Shown: in pieces, positions 1 through 10,207 of the stretch
How the letters are laid out: each line of letters begins with the position of its first letter
Numbering within the stretch: the first letter of the stretch is position 1
Assembly (NCBI RefSeq): GCF_010093025.1
Contig: NZ_CP048114.1
Coordinates: 806,001-870,000 of the forward strand
Length of the DNA: 64,000 nucleotides
Source: Edaphobacter sp. 12200R-103
GTDB taxonomy: Bacteria; Acidobacteriota; Terriglobia; Terriglobales; Acidobacteriaceae
Direction of reading: 5' to 3'
The notes under the pieces: model-generated
What the model was told of the DNA's origin: nothing
The model's database searches: none
The model's input: the letters and a program-made list of their open reading frames with translations, nothing else
Made by a program: the position numbers and the translations under genes

Positions 1-1377
1 AACATACTCCGCATGCCCCACATCGAAGCAGCCAAAACTGTGTCCGGAAGTGGACGGCAGACCGGAGACGGTCCCTGGAATTCCGGAGCTGCAGGCGCCG
101 CGAACCCAGCCGCTGACAACCATATCTCCTCCAGAAGGATAGCTGCCGCCGGGCGCCGCCACCGCATTCAGCGGAGCGCCATAGTTGCTGTAGTACGCCA
201 GTGAGACCGGACCGGAGACGCAGGCCGATCCTGGCACCACATTCTCCCGGCAGTCCGGATTGGTCGAGGCCACTACAGCCAACACGTTCTGTGCCTGCGC
301 TGGAAGCTCTATATATTGCGGATCGGAGAGATTTGTGGCGCTGTTCCCTGCCGCCGCTACCAGCACGATTCCGGCCCGAGCGGCCGCAGCTGTCACCTGA
401 TCGAAGACGGCCTTGAGTCCCGCCCCGTCACCTGTGGACAGATCGACGATGGTTCCCAGGGACATCGAAATGATGTCCGCTTTGTTCGTAATCGCATCGT
501 CGATCCCCTGAATCACCCAGCTCATCAGCCCTGTCGCCTCGCCTGCATTGCATCGCGCCATGTCATCTGCGCCCGTGGCAGCTGGCATTCTCTCCAGGAC
601 CTTGATATTCAGAATCGTTGCTGACGGAGCCACCCCGACCATCTTCCCGGTGCCGGGACCGAGAGCCGCCCCCGCCAGCGAAGCTGTCCACGTTCCATGC
701 CCATCCTGGTCCTGCGGTGTACCGTCGTCACATACACTCGGCATCTCCGCAGGATTGACCTCTGACAAATTCAGCGCGAGATTGGGCGCCAAATCCGGAT
801 GGCTGGCATCGACTCCGCTATCCAGTATCGCGATTCGCACCCCTTTGCCTCGTGTCACATTCCAGGGACCGTGCGCTGGGCCTCCGGGAATATCGCCTCC
901 GTACCCCCCAACCTGGCGTACCGCCCAGCCCTGCGGAGAGTTGTAGTAAGTGTCGAAGGCACCCGCGCCCACGGAGACTGAGAAAACCGGATCAGGTATC
1001 GCCCGGATTCGTAGACCGTGCCCCTTTACCAGGCGGTCATGCAGAACATACGCCACACCGGGTTGCGCCTTCAGGCTTGCAATGACAGCCGCATCACCGG
1101 TCTCTGAGTCGGGCCTCTCTGCCGCCCGGGGACTTATCGTGCGATTCGGTACCTCGACGGTACTGATTCCGAATCTGGAGTGCCGCTCGATGACATGTCC
1201 GCCGGCCGCCTGGATATGCGCATTCGCATCCTGAGGAATAACGCCGTTGCGGTACACCAGCAGGTAGCGACCAGGAACAATGTCCGCTGATCTCTCTGTC
1301 GCGCCGCTTTGCGCAGAGGCCGGAGATCCGAGACACAAAGCAGTCAGCAGAAGGCCCGAAAGAAGAAAAGACCGCAT
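1..1377 (-). CDS. Secreted subtilisin-like serine protease (S8), C-terminus cut by window edge
   Basis: A 459-codon open frame runs from an ATG at 1377 to the window edge without a stop. The first 22 residues form a signal peptide (MRSFLLSGLLLTALCLGSPASA), so the product is exported. A pro-region resembling the I9 inhibitor domain covers about residues 30-120. The S8 catalytic domain then follows: Asp186 in ILDSGVD, His228 in DGHGT, and the oxyanion Asn345 in AAAGN. The catalytic Ser motif (GTSxA) would lie just beyond the left edge, so completeness cannot be judged. Residues 436-447 (Thr/Ser/Gly-rich) lead toward it. The gene diverges from the pyrophosphatase gene with 235 nt between. The family call is secure; the substrate is unknown. 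Confidence 0.88.
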   Translation of the reverse strand, partial: MRSFLLSGLLLTALCLGSPASAQSGATERSADIVPGRYLLVYRNGVIPQDANAHIQAAGGHVIERHSRFGISTVEVPNRTISPRAAERPDSETGDAAVIASLKAQPGVAYVLHDRLVKGHGLRIRAIPDPVFSVSVGAGAFDTYYNSPQGWAVRQVGGYGGDIPGGPAHGPWNVTRGKGVRIAILDSGVDASHPDLAPNLALNLSEVNPAEMPSVCDDGTPQDQDGHGTWTASLAGAALGPGTGKMVGVAPSATILNIKVLERMPAATGADDMARCNAGEATGLMSWVIQGIDDAITNKADIISMSLGTIVDLSTGDGAGLKAVFDQVTAAAARAGIVLVAAAGNSATNLSDPQYIELPAQAQNVLAVVASTNPDCRENVVPGSACVSGPVSLAYYSNYGAPLNAVAAPGGSYPSGGDMVVSGWVRGACSSGIPGTVSGLPSTSGHSFGCFDVGHAEYV

Positions 1378-1434
1378 GGCAAAACCTCAAGCCCCGTTGG
1401 CTTATCTCCAGATCGGCGGAATATGCAACCGCCG

Positions 1435-1462
1435 TAGACGCGGTTTGAGCCTGTGCTATTAC
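1435..1462 (+). promoter_or_regulatory. Candidate extended -10 promoter for the pyrophosphatase gene
   Basis: TGCTATTAC at 1454-1462 reads as an extended -10 (TG-C-TATTAC). A weak -35-like TAGACG lies at 1435-1440, spacing 16. It would give a leader of about 145 nt before the ATG at 1613. This is pattern only; the rest of 1378-1612 shows nothing clear. Confidence 0.25.
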
Positions 1463-1612
1463 TTTGGTTTATCAAACAGGCTCACGCCGGGAAATTGCAT
1501 CTGACCCTACGTTGACCCTGTTCGGGGCCACATGCTCTAATTGGCCGCTCTGCGGAGCAAACCCAGGAAAGTCCGCTGACTAAGAAGCTTGTTGATTCAA
1601 GGAGACCTTTGC

Positions 1613-3922
1613 ATGGTGGTTGTGAGCCTTTTGGCTGTGGCGTTGCACACGCAGATTCCTGTAACGCCTGTGACGGGAGTGGAACCGGATGGACGAATCT
1701 GGCTGTGGATTGCGCTCGGGGTAGGGACGCTGGCATTGCTTGCCGCCATCGCTCTGGCGCGGACCGTAATTGCCGCCGATACGGGAACGGCGGACATGCA
1801 GGTGATCTCAAACGCGATCCGGGAGGGAGCAGAGGCGTTTCTTCGTCGGCAGTACCGCACCATCGGCGCGATTGCGGTCATCCTCGCCATCGTGCTCTTT
1901 ATCGGCTATCACATGTCGGACCGCATGGCCCCTTACGCGGTAAAGACCGTCGTGAGCTTCCTGGTGGGCGCTATCTGCTCGGCTCTGGCGGGATACACCG
2001 GCATGTACTGCTCCATCCGCGCCAACATCCGCACGGCTTCGGCGGCCCGTTCCAGCCTGAACAAGGCACTGCAGATGGCCCTGCGGGGCGGGGCGGTTAC
2101 CGGCCTGGTCGTCGTGGCGCTCTCCCTGCTGGGGATCGGGGTCCTTTTTCTAGCATTCGGTGGCCTCGATAATCCCCGGGCTGTACCCTACCAGCTTGTG
2201 GGCTTCGGCTTCGGAGCATCGCTCGTCGCCCTCTTCGCCCAGCTTGGAGGCGGCATCTATACCAAAGCTGCTGACGTTGGCGCTGACCTGGTCGGAAAGG
2301 TCGAGGCTGGAATCCCCGAGGACGATCCCCGGAATCCTGCAGTCATCGCCGATCTGGTCGGAGACAATGTGGGCGACTGCGCGGGTCGCGGTGCCGACAT
2401 TTTTGAATCAACAGCCGCCGAAAACGTCGGCGCCATGGTCCTGGGGGCGGCACTCTATCCCGTCTTCGGCATCAAGGGCATCCTGTTTCCGCTCATTGTG
2501 CACGCCATCAACCTGATCGCCAGCATCGTCGGCGTCTTCGTCGTCAAGTCCGGCGAACAGGAAGATCCCATGCACGCCCTCAATCGCGGATTCTATGTCA
2601 CCTCCGGACTGGCGCTGCTCGGTTTTGCCGGAGCGGTCTACGCCATGCTGAATGGACCAGGTGTACAGCCCATCTGGTTCCTCGGCTGCGGAGTCCTCGG
2701 ACTGGCCACTGCGTTTCTGTTCGTCTGGATCACCGAGTATTACACCGAGTCGGTCTATCGCCCCGTAAAGTCGATCGCGCAGGCCTCACTCACCGGGCCT
2801 GCGACCAACATTATCAGCGGTCTCGCCGTCGGGATGGAGACCCCGGCACTTCCTGTCATCGTCATCTCAGCGGCACTTCTGCTGAGCTACTACTTCGGCG
2901 TCCGAGGCCTCGAAGGAATCGGCGGCATCAGCGAGTACGAGAAGGGAATCTATGGCACGGCCATCGCCACCATGGGTATGCTAAGCTGCGCCGCCTATAT
3001 CCTGGCCATGGATACCTTCGGCCCCATCACGGATAACGCTGGCGGCATCATCGAGATGTCGCATCAGCCGCACGAGATTCGCGAGCGCACCGACAAGCTC
3101 GACTCTGCCGGCAATACCACCAAGGCGCTTACCAAGGGCTACGCGATCGGGTCTGCATCGCTGGCGGCCTTCCTTCTCTTTTCGGCCTATCTCGAGGAGA
3201 TCAAGGCGATCGTCACTGACAAGGTGATGGCGGCGGGGGGATACATGCCCTCCGGCTGGAGCTTCACCAACATCAATCTTGCCCAGATTCCTGTCTTCGT
3301 CGGCGCTCTGCTCGGAGCGATGCTGACCTATCTCTTCAGCTCAATGGCCATCAAGGCGGTAGGTAGGTCGGCCCAGATGGTCGTGCAGGACGTGCGAGCC
3401 CAATTCAAGGAGAACCCTGGCATCATGGAGGGGACAGCGAAGCCGGACTATGGACGTTGCGTCCATATCGTCACCGGCGCGGCACTGCGCGAGATGGTTG
3501 TGCCAGGCCTGCTGGCCGTCGGTCTTCCGGTGGCAGTCGGTCTGATCTTCCGCCATTTCAGCTCCAGTTATCATGCCGATACCATGGCCTACGCTCCGGG
3601 TTCGATTCTTCCCGTACCAGCCATCGCCGGACACCCGGTCAATCTTGCGGGAGCCGAGGCCGTCGCCGGTCTGTTAATGGTTGGAACCATCGCCGGTGTT
3701 CTGCTGGCGATGCTGATGAACAACGGAGGCGGAGCTTGGGACAACGCCAAGAAGTTTATCGAGACCGGTCAGTACGGCGGCAAGAAGAGCGAAGCCCACA
3801 AGGCTGCGGTTGTCGGCGATACTGTCGGCGATCCATTCAAGGATACGGCGGGGCCGAGCCTTCACGTGCTCATCAAACTGCTTGCCACCATCACGCTCGT
3901 GCTGGCTCCCTTGTTTGTGTAG
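1613..3922 (+). CDS. hppA: Membrane-bound H+-translocating pyrophosphatase, K+-independent type
   Basis: A polytopic membrane enzyme of about 769 residues that hydrolyses pyrophosphate and pumps ions across the inner membrane. The start at 1613 is chosen because AAGGAG (1599-1604) lies 8 nt upstream; a TTG at 1589 would put this site inside the gene. The catalytic cytoplasmic signature is intact: the GGGIYTKAADVGADLVGKVE stretch followed by EDDPRNPAVIADLVGDNVGD. Near residue 504 the motif reads GNTTKA. Lys there (codon at 3122) is the known marker of K+-independent, H+-pumping members; K+-dependent ones carry Ala. The C-terminal GDTVGDPFKDTAGPSLH signature is also present. It stands alone, transcribed away from the protease gene. 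The family and cation class are well supported. Confidence 0.96.
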   Translation: MVVVSLLAVALHTQIPVTPVTGVEPDGRIWLWIALGVGTLALLAAIALARTVIAADTGTADMQVISNAIREGAEAFLRRQYRTIGAIAVILAIVLFIGYHMSDRMAPYAVKTVVSFLVGAICSALAGYTGMYCSIRANIRTASAARSSLNKALQMALRGGAVTGLVVVALSLLGIGVLFLAFGGLDNPRAVPYQLVGFGFGASLVALFAQLGGGIYTKAADVGADLVGKVEAGIPEDDPRNPAVIADLVGDNVGDCAGRGADIFESTAAENVGAMVLGAALYPVFGIKGILFPLIVHAINLIASIVGVFVVKSGEQEDPMHALNRGFYVTSGLALLGFAGAVYAMLNGPGVQPIWFLGCGVLGLATAFLFVWITEYYTESVYRPVKSIAQASLTGPATNIISGLAVGMETPALPVIVISAALLLSYYFGVRGLEGIGGISEYEKGIYGTAIATMGMLSCAAYILAMDTFGPITDNAGGIIEMSHQPHEIRERTDKLDSAGNTTKALTKGYAIGSASLAAFLLFSAYLEEIKAIVTDKVMAAGGYMPSGWSFTNINLAQIPVFVGALLGAMLTYLFSSMAIKAVGRSAQMVVQDVRAQFKENPGIMEGTAKPDYGRCVHIVTGAALREMVVPGLLAVGLPVAVGLIFRHFSSSYHADTMAYAPGSILPVPAIAGHPVNLAGAEAVAGLLMVGTIAGVLLAMLMNNGGGAWDNAKKFIETGQYGGKKSEAHKAAVVGDTVGDPFKDTAGPSLHVLIKLLATITLVLAPLFV

Positions 3923-4183
3923 AAACAAATTCTTACTTCTTTGTCGGAGCAGGCTGCGACGTCTTTCGACCCCGCTCCGGCAGAGACATTCTTTCGCAGG
4001 TTCGAAAGATGCTCAGACATGCGCCGTCGGCCATGTATTGCCAGACTTTTGGCTACTGACTCAGTTGACAGCATCGATTGAATTCGCTAGATCGCGATGT
4101 CTCCCATTACAAGTCAATTCCATCTATAACCGGTACAATCTTCTTCGGTGGTATGAGTTTTCATATCAGCCCAGGAAATGTTT

Positions 4184-6370
4184 ATGGCTCGTCAGTCTGC
4201 AAGTGGAGTAGCGGAAAAGAAGAAAGCGGCCGGAGCGGTCAGCGGAACTACGCTGACGCGCGAACAGCTGGTTGAGTTCTACCGGCTGATGTATCTCTCC
4301 CGGCGAACCGACGATCGCGAGATCGTCCTCAAACGCCAGCAGAAGATCTTCTTCCAGATATCCTGTGCAGGTCATGAAGCGCTCTTGGTCGCCGCCGGAA
4401 TGGCCATGCGTCCAGGGTACGACTGGTTCTTTCCCTACTATCGCGATCGCGCTATCTGCCTCGCACTCGGCGATACGGTTGAAGATCAACTCCTGCAGTC
4501 CGTAGGCGCTGCCAGCGATCCGGCCAGCGGCGGGCGCCAGATGCCGTCGCACTGGTCCAGCCCCAAGCTTCATATCGTCAGTCCGTCTTCATCGACTGCC
4601 ACCCAGTGCCTCCATGCCGTCGGCTGCGCAGAAGCAGGACGCTACTTTGCTAGATACCCCGAAGCCGCGGCGAAGCACGATGGAGATTATCGCCAGTTCA
4701 AGGATGTGATCTTCCATGGCGACGAGGTGACCTACGTCGGCATCGGAGAGGGTGCGACCAGCCAGGGCGAGTTCTGGGAGGCGCTGAATACAGCCAGCAA
4801 CGGTAAGCTTCCCGTCCTCTTCGTCGTCGAAGATAACGGCTACGCCATCTCAACCCCGGTCGAAGCGAACACGCCTGGCGGCAATATCTCGCACCTCATC
4901 GCAAACTTCCCGAACTTCCACTTCTCCGAGGTGGACGGCACCGATCCCATCGCCAGCTACAACGCCATGGTTGAGGCAGTCGCCTACTGCCGTGCAGGCA
5001 AAGGCCCCTCACTCGTCCACGGGCACGTCATTCGCCCATATTCGCATTCGCTCAGCGATGATGAGCGCCTCTATCGCACGGTGGCGGAGCTTGAGGCCGA
5101 TGCGCTGAGGGATCCCATCTCCAGAATGCAACTATGGCTGCTGCGCGAAGGCATTTTGGACGAGGATGGCATCAATCGACTGGAGAGCCAGGTGGATGAG
5201 GAGGTGCAGCGCGCAGCCGACAAGGCCGTCACAGCCGCGCTTCCCACCCCTGATACGATCCTGCGCCACGTCTACTCCGAGCACCTGACTCCCCTGGACC
5301 CGAGCTTCGATCGGCAGCCCGAGAACACGCCGGATCAGAGCGAGCGCACCATGGCTGACTTGATCAACGTCTGCCTGAAGGACGAGATGCGCCGCGATCC
5401 ACGCATCGTCGTCTTTGGTGAAGACGTAGCGGATGCAACGCGCGACGAGGCGCTCCGGGCAGGGAAGATCAAGGGCAAAGGGGGAGTCTTCAAGCTCACC
5501 TCCGGCCTGCAGTTCGAATTTGGAAACGATCGCGTCTGGAACTCGCCTCTTGCGGAAGCGAACATCGTGGGACGGGCTATCGGAATGGCCGTACGTGGCC
5601 TGAAGCCTGTCGTTGAGATTCAGTTCTTCGACTATATTTGGCCGGCGATGCACCAGATGCGGAACGAACTCTCCGTCCTGCGCTGGCGCTCCAATGACGG
5701 ATTCAGCTGCCCACTGGTAATTCGCGTTCCGATCGGGGGCTATCTGACTGGAGGCTCAATCTACCACTCGCAGTCCGGCGAAAGCATCTTTACCCACACC
5801 CCCGGCGTCCGCATCGTCATGCCATCAAACGCACTCGACGCCCTCGGGCTGCTGCGCACGGCTATCCGGTGCGACGACCCTGTGCTCTTCCTTGAGCATA
5901 AGCGGCTGTACCGCGAAACCTTCGGCAGAGGCATCTACCCTGGCCCGGAGTACTCCATTCCGTTTGGCAAAGCGAGCATTGTTCGTCCTGGCAAACACGT
6001 CACCGTTGTCACCTATGGCGCCGTAGTTCCGCGAGCCCTGCAGGCTGCCCAGAAGATTCAAAGAGACAAAGGAATTGAGGTCGAGTTGATCGACCTGCGA
6101 AGCCTCTCTCCTTACGACTGGGAGACCATTGCGGAAAGCGTCCGCAAGACCAACCGCGTCATCGTGGCCCACGAGGACATGATGAGCTGGGGATACGGAG
6201 CCGAGATCGCAGCCCGCATCGCCGATGAGCTCTTCCACGACCTGGATGCCCCCGTCCGCCGTGTCGCGTCCATGGACACCTTCGTCGCTTATCAGCCTCT
6301 CCTGGAAGACGTCATCCTGCCGCAGGCTCAGGATATCTACAACGCTGTTGCTGATATTGCAGCCTTTTAG
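4184..6370 (+). CDS. 2-oxoacid dehydrogenase E1, fused alpha and beta subunits (thiamine-dependent; probably branched-chain)
   Basis: One chain of about 728 residues carries both halves of an E1 2-oxoacid decarboxylase. The alpha part contains the ThDP/Mg-binding stretch [15 protein letters not shown] near residue 188, followed by VEDNGYAIS. The beta part begins near residue 388 ([24 protein letters not shown]) and holds the [26 protein letters not shown] and EHKRLYR patterns typical of 2-oxoisovalerate E1 beta. ATG 4184 is preferred over ATG 4178 because AGGA at 4173-4176 then has 7-nt spacing. Fused E1 is known in Acidobacteriota and Bacteroidota. No E2 (lipoyl transacylase) or E3 gene is nearby, so partners must be elsewhere. 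Substrate class (branched-chain or pyruvate) is inferred. Confidence 0.88.
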   Translation: MARQSASGVAEKKKAAGAVSGTTLTREQLVEFYRLMYLSRRTDDREIVLKRQQKIFFQISCAGHEALLVAAGMAMRPGYDWFFPYYRDRAICLALGDTVEDQLLQSVGAASDPASGGRQMPSHWSSPKLHIVSPSSSTATQCLHAVGCAEAGRYFARYPEAAAKHDGDYRQFKDVIFHGDEVTYVGIGEGATSQGEFWEALNTASNGKLPVLFVVEDNGYAISTPVEANTPGGNISHLIANFPNFHFSEVDGTDPIASYNAMVEAVAYCRAGKGPSLVHGHVIRPYSHSLSDDERLYRTVAELEADALRDPISRMQLWLLREGILDEDGINRLESQVDEEVQRAADKAVTAALPTPDTILRHVYSEHLTPLDPSFDRQPENTPDQSERTMADLINVCLKDEMRRDPRIVVFGEDVADATRDEALRAGKIKGKGGVFKLTSGLQFEFGNDRVWNSPLAEANIVGRAIGMAVRGLKPVVEIQFFDYIWPAMHQMRNELSVLRWRSNDGFSCPLVIRVPIGGYLTGGSIYHSQSGESIFTHTPGVRIVMPSNALDALGLLRTAIRCDDPVLFLEHKRLYRETFGRGIYPGPEYSIPFGKASIVRPGKHVTVVTYGAVVPRALQAAQKIQRDKGIEVELIDLRSLSPYDWETIAESVRKTNRVIVAHEDMMSWGYGAEIAARIADELFHDLDAPVRRVASMDTFVAYQPLLEDVILPQAQDIYNAVADIAAF

Positions 6371-6705
6371 CGGGGCTATCCTTAGGCAGTTTATGAGATT
6401 AGTGAAGTTTTAGATTGAAAATAAACGGTTTAACTAACAAATAGGTTCTTCGATTTGAAGTGTTCTGCATGACCAGGAAATTCTATTTTTAGAATTTTTA
6501 TGTTGTGAATATTCAAAAAAGTGGAAAATCCACACAACTTTTCCTGGTAGCCGGCGTCTTATTGGGTATAACAACAAGCGCTGAGGTTAGCAGTTCCCAC
6601 AGCCTCAGTCTCACCCAGCCGCAATACCAGTGCCCACCCATTTTGAGGCCTCCAGAGTACCGGAGGCCTTCTCGCCATTTAACTGAATCCATTGGAGAAA
6701 ACCGC
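6371..6705. other. Convergent intergenic region with an AT-rich stretch
   Basis: No supported gene. The part from about 6400 to 6540 is markedly AT-rich compared with everything around it (runs such as TTTTTAGAATTTTTATG). A plus-strand open frame from 6505 begins with a signal-peptide-like sequence but then only mirrors the DoxX gene, so it is not called. The only structured element seen is the hairpin at 6646-6669. Confidence 0.5.
6646..6669. terminator. Hairpin between convergent genes, possible bidirectional terminator
   Basis: AGGCCTCC (6646-6653) pairs with GGAGGCCT (6662-6669), an 8-bp perfect stem with an 8-nt loop. It sits between the stops of the E1 gene and the DoxX gene. There is no clear T-run on either side, so a terminator role is inferred from position only. 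Confidence 0.35.
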
Positions 6706-7131
6706 TCAGGCAAAACCGATCTTGCGGTCCAGGGAATAGACTCCCGAGCCATAAAAGGCGAGCATCAGGGCAATTCCCATCAGGGCCAGGGAGTACTCCG
6801 ATCCAGCATAACCATGATGGCGGGTCACCATCACGACAGCGACCAGCATGTTGATGCTGATCATCATGGCTGCAAACCGGGTAAACAACCCCGTCAGGAT
6901 AAGAGCACCGCCTACGAACTCCGTCAGTGCCGAGACAACACCCATCCAATATGGAAGACCAAGCGATGCGACGAACCGGCTGTGTCGTTCCATGGCCGCA
7001 AAGGTGTTTCCGCCATGGAAGCCGCCTGCGGGAAATACCTTGCTATAGCCGTGAAAGAGCATTGCGGCGCCCAGGATAAGTCGCAGAAAAAAGGCGCCCC
7101 AGGGCTGTAAGTTATCCAATGTCTTAGACAT
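6706..7131 (-). CDS. DoxX-family membrane protein
   Basis: A 141-residue protein with about four membrane helices and the DoxX pattern: FFLRLILGAAMLFHGYSKVF at residues 14-33, then PYWMGVVSALTEFVGGALILTG and a TRFAAMMISINM helix. DoxX proteins are small inner-membrane proteins linked in various organisms to redox stress, thiosulfate/quinone oxidation or unknown roles. The sequence alone does not select among these. ATG 7131 is preceded by AAGGA at 5-nt spacing. The gene runs in the same direction as the alpha/beta-hydrolase-like gene, whose stop is 62 nt upstream, so the two may share a transcript. Confidence 0.85.
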   Translation of the reverse strand: MSKTLDNLQPWGAFFLRLILGAAMLFHGYSKVFPAGGFHGGNTFAAMERHSRFVASLGLPYWMGVVSALTEFVGGALILTGLFTRFAAMMISINMLVAVVMVTRHHGYAGSEYSLALMGIALMLAFYGSGVYSLDRKIGFA

Positions 7132-7193
7132 ATCGTCCTTCAGGTTCGAGAGGGATAGCTTGAGGCTAGCTTAAACCTGCCCGGATCAGTCGC

Positions 7194-8081
7194 TCATTTC
7201 GACGCCGGTGTCACGGAAGATACCGGCAAAGCCTCCTTGAGAAATCGGGAGACTCCATCGGAGAAGGACTCTCCGGAACTCGTCTTCAACGTCAGTATCG
7301 ACTTGGGCGCGGTAGCCACCCGGAATGCCTCCGGCTCCTCTGCGCCCTCGCGGAAGAGCAGTAACTTGGGACGCTGCAGCTTCGACAAGGTATCGCGTAG
7401 TGGAAAGTCCTCATGAAACAGCAGGCTGAAAGGGAGAAATCGGAATCGGGAGTCTCTTCCGATGACATCGCGCAGATCCGTATAAGGGGATTCCAGGATG
7501 ATCGCTGGAATTTCTCCATGCTCCCCCGCGAGGCTCGCCGCCAGCGAAGCTCCGACTCCAACTCCGTATGGAATAATCCTGTTCGCCGGGATGTGCCGCG
7601 TGGTGGTGAGATATGCCCAGGCTTCCCGGGAGTCCTGCCGCATTCTCTTCTCAGTGGGATGTCCATCCCCGCTTCTGCCATAGCCACGATAGTCGAAGGT
7701 AAAGACGTTGACCCCAATTTCCCTGAGAGAAGTCTGAGTTGCAGAGAAAGCCGCCGTAGTACTGTCGCCTCCCGGAAGGAAGAGGACCGTAAGCTGGTTG
7801 TAGCGATTGGAGGAAGTAGCCGGGAGCCACTCGCCGGCCAGTCGCGGCTGCCCCGTGGCTTCAGAGGAAAACCGGACCAGTCCCTCCGGCGCAGGGGTGG
7901 TCGTGCGAACCGGATGAAGCACCAGCTGCCACTGTCCCACGTAGAACAGCAGACAAAGTGTCACATAGGTGCACAACAGGGCGCTGACAACGACGATTGC
8001 GACTGCTTTCAGGAGCCAGCGTCCATCAACCACTTCAGGCGGCTGGGTTCTTGACGAAGGTCTTCGGGACGGACGATGCAT
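7194..8081 (-). CDS. Alpha/beta-hydrolase-fold membrane-anchored protein lacking the catalytic triad
   Basis: A 295-residue protein with one N-terminal membrane helix (about residues 24-48), anchoring a domain like those of the YfhR/Bem46/ABHD13 hydrolases. The core is recognisable: VLFLPGGDSTTAAFSATQ (oxyanion-side loop), NVFTFDYRGYGRSGDG, and IILESPYTDLRDVIG. However the nucleophile elbow, normally GxSxG, reads YGVGVGAS, with Gly in place of Ser. The region that should hold the acid reads REGAEEPEAFRVA, and the place of the catalytic His reads TSSGESFSDGV. All three triad positions therefore seem lost, and no frameshift is evident. It is probably a non-enzymatic family member with a scaffold or binding role (inference). 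Confidence 0.75.
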   Translation of the reverse strand: MHRPSRRPSSRTQPPEVVDGRWLLKAVAIVVVSALLCTYVTLCLLFYVGQWQLVLHPVRTTTPAPEGLVRFSSEATGQPRLAGEWLPATSSNRYNQLTVLFLPGGDSTTAAFSATQTSLREIGVNVFTFDYRGYGRSGDGHPTEKRMRQDSREAWAYLTTTRHIPANRIIPYGVGVGASLAASLAGEHGEIPAIILESPYTDLRDVIGRDSRFRFLPFSLLFHEDFPLRDTLSKLQRPKLLLFREGAEEPEAFRVATAPKSILTLKTSSGESFSDGVSRFLKEALPVSSVTPASK

Positions 8082-8160
8082 CGGAGAAATTAATTACGAC
8101 TTTAGCACCTCAACGTTCTGCGAATCGAACCGGTAGCATGAAGAAGACAGAGGAGGTTGA

Positions 8161-8472
8161 GTGGCGAAGTGGGTTAAGTTATGCAGCCTGGCCGAAGCTC
8201 CGGCGCCGGGAAACGTAATAGAGGCTGAAGTGGAAGGCATCGCCGTATGTCTCGCGAACGTCGGCGGAGATCTCTTCGCGCTCGACAACTGGTGCCCGCA
8301 TCGCCGTGGTCCGCTGGGGCAGGGATGGATCGAGAGAGATTGCGTCGTCTGCCCCTGGCACTCCTGGACCTTTCATGTGAAGACCGGAGAGGCTGAGTTC
8401 CCCCCGAACGAGCGTGTCGATGTGATTCCTCTGAGAGTGGAAGGCGATGACGTCCTGATCGATATCGAATAG
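8161..8472 (+). CDS. Rieske [2Fe-2S] ferredoxin-like protein (NirD/BphA3 type)
   Basis: A 103-residue soluble protein with the complete Rieske cluster motif: CPH at 45-47 and CPWH at 64-67, giving two Cys and two His ligands. The length and layout match small stand-alone Rieske proteins (NirD-like small subunits and dioxygenase ferredoxins). The start is a GTG at 8161 preceded by AGGAGG (8151-8156), a short 4-nt spacing. No nitrite reductase large subunit or dioxygenase gene is nearby; the next gene is phosphoglycerate mutase, 68 nt downstream. Its electron-transfer partner cannot be named. Confidence 0.9.
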   Translation: MAKWVKLCSLAEAPAPGNVIEAEVEGIAVCLANVGGDLFALDNWCPHRRGPLGQGWIERDCVVCPWHSWTFHVKTGEAEFPPNERVDVIPLRVEGDDVLIDIE

Positions 8473-8540
8473 CCCGTTGGACGGATTCTTTTCGGACTTC
8501 CTACCTCTGTCGCCAACTCTTGTTATCCTTTCACTCAGCA

Positions 8541-10160
8541 ATGGCTAACAAACCTCTCGTACTGACTATTCTCGATGGCTGGGGCTATCGCCCTGACACG
8601 CATGGCAACGCCATCGCCCTGGCTCGCAAACCAAACTACGATCGTCTTCTCGATCAGTTTCCCAATACGCTAATTCATGCCAGCGATCACTTTGTCGGGC
8701 TTCCCGACGGCCAGATGGGGAACTCCGAAGTAGGTCATTTGAACCTCGGCGCCGGACGCGTCGTCCGCATGGATATCAGCAGGATCGACGAAGCAATTGC
8801 CGATGGCAGCTTCTTCCAGGACCCTACACTGATCAAGGCCGTCGAGCTTGCCGCGAAGGAAAACCGCGCTCTTCATCTCCTTGGTCTTGTCTCTGATGGT
8901 GGTGTGCACTCCCAGCAGAGGCATCTATATGCTCTTCTGCGGTTGGCGGCAAAGCACAGGCTGACGCGTGTCTTCGTGCATGCCTTCATGGATGGCCGGG
9001 ATACCATGCCCACCAGCGGCCTCGGTTACCTCGAGGGGCTGGAGCAGCAGATTCGCGAAATTGGCGTAGGACAAATCGCCTCTGTCTCCGGTCGTTACTA
9101 TGCGATGGATCGCGATCTTCGCTGGGAAAAGGAGCGTCAGGCCTTCGATGCCATGGTCACCGGCCATCCTCAGGGAGGCGCTTATCCCGACCCGCTGGCG
9201 CGCGTTCGTGAGCTCTATCACAACGAAATTACTGACGAGTTCATCCCTCCGTTTACTGTTGTCGACCAGCACGGCGCACCTGTCGGCCTCATCCGTTCCA
9301 ATGACGTCTGTATCTGTTTCAACTATCGCGCGGACCGCGTACGTCAGATCACCCGCGTCCTCGGCCGTAACTGCGATCTTCCTGGTGGCCTTACGGTCAG
9401 CAATGCGAACGATCTGCCGAGTGCAGCAGAACTTGATCTGGAGATTCCGCGGCCCGAAGCGCCTCAGAATATTCATTATGTCTGCATGACGCAGTACGAC
9501 AAAAACTTCAAAGTGCCTGTCGTCATTCCGCCGGAGTCGATGGAAAATCTGCTCGCCCACGTCATGGCCGACGCTAATCTCCGCAACCTGCGCGTAGCGG
9601 AGACAGAAAAGTATGCGCATGTCACCTACTTCTTCAACGGCGGCATCGAAAAGCCGTTCCCCGGCGAAGACCGCGTCTTGATCCCTTCGCAGAAGGTGGC
9701 GACCTACGATCTCGCTCCCGAGATGTCAGCAGCGGGAATCGCAGACGCAGTCATCAAGGCTGTAAATGACACTGCCTTCGACGTCATCATCGTCAACTTC
9801 GCCAATGCCGACATGGTAGGGCATTCGGGCAAGATTGAGCCGACTGTCCGCGCAGTGGAGACAGTGGATGTGCAGCTGGGCCGAATCTATCAGGCCGTCA
9901 AACAGCGCTGCGGCGCCCTCCTTGTCACCGCCGATCACGGCAACGCCGAGCTTTTGATCGATCCCATAACCGGCGGCCCACATACCGCTCACACTACCAA
10001 TCCGGTGCCGTTCATCCTGGTCGCGGACGAGTGCGACGCAAGCCATCACGAGATCCTCCGCCCCGGCGGCAGCCTGCGCGACATCTCGCCGACGATCCTC
10101 AAACTGCTCGGCCTGAGGAAGCCGACGGAAATGACCGGTGCAAGTTTGCAGAATGTCTAA
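8541..10160 (+). CDS. gpmI: 2,3-bisphosphoglycerate-independent phosphoglycerate mutase
   Basis: A glycolytic/gluconeogenic enzyme of 539 residues interconverting 3- and 2-phosphoglycerate with two Mn ions. The alkaline-phosphatase-fold signatures are present: LDGWGYRP (metal-binding Asp12), GNSEVGH with nucleophile Ser62, GRYYAMDRD, and the C-terminal VTADHGNAE. The size is close to the usual 510-550. ATG 8541 starts [15 protein letters not shown]; the in-frame TTG at 8520 adds a poorly conserved tail. A TGTTATCCT extended -10-like element (8521-8529) lies only about 11 nt before this ATG, so the leader may be very short. Enolase, the next glycolytic step, lies at 43650. Confidence 0.97.
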   Translation: MANKPLVLTILDGWGYRPDTHGNAIALARKPNYDRLLDQFPNTLIHASDHFVGLPDGQMGNSEVGHLNLGAGRVVRMDISRIDEAIADGSFFQDPTLIKAVELAAKENRALHLLGLVSDGGVHSQQRHLYALLRLAAKHRLTRVFVHAFMDGRDTMPTSGLGYLEGLEQQIREIGVGQIASVSGRYYAMDRDLRWEKERQAFDAMVTGHPQGGAYPDPLARVRELYHNEITDEFIPPFTVVDQHGAPVGLIRSNDVCICFNYRADRVRQITRVLGRNCDLPGGLTVSNANDLPSAAELDLEIPRPEAPQNIHYVCMTQYDKNFKVPVVIPPESMENLLAHVMADANLRNLRVAETEKYAHVTYFFNGGIEKPFPGEDRVLIPSQKVATYDLAPEMSAAGIADAVIKAVNDTAFDVIIVNFANADMVGHSGKIEPTVRAVETVDVQLGRIYQAVKQRCGALLVTADHGNAELLIDPITGGPHTAHTTNPVPFILVADECDASHHEILRPGGSLRDISPTILKLLGLRKPTEMTGASLQNV

Positions 10161-10207
10161 TCTTCTCGCATACATCGCCTCGTGAAGGTCGTTCGATACA
10201 TCTCGGA

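Noticed and set aside
6505..7110. Plus-strand frame starting with a signal-peptide-like sequence
   Set aside because: After about 35 codons it only mirrors the DoxX gene, and it has no ribosome site or family pattern.
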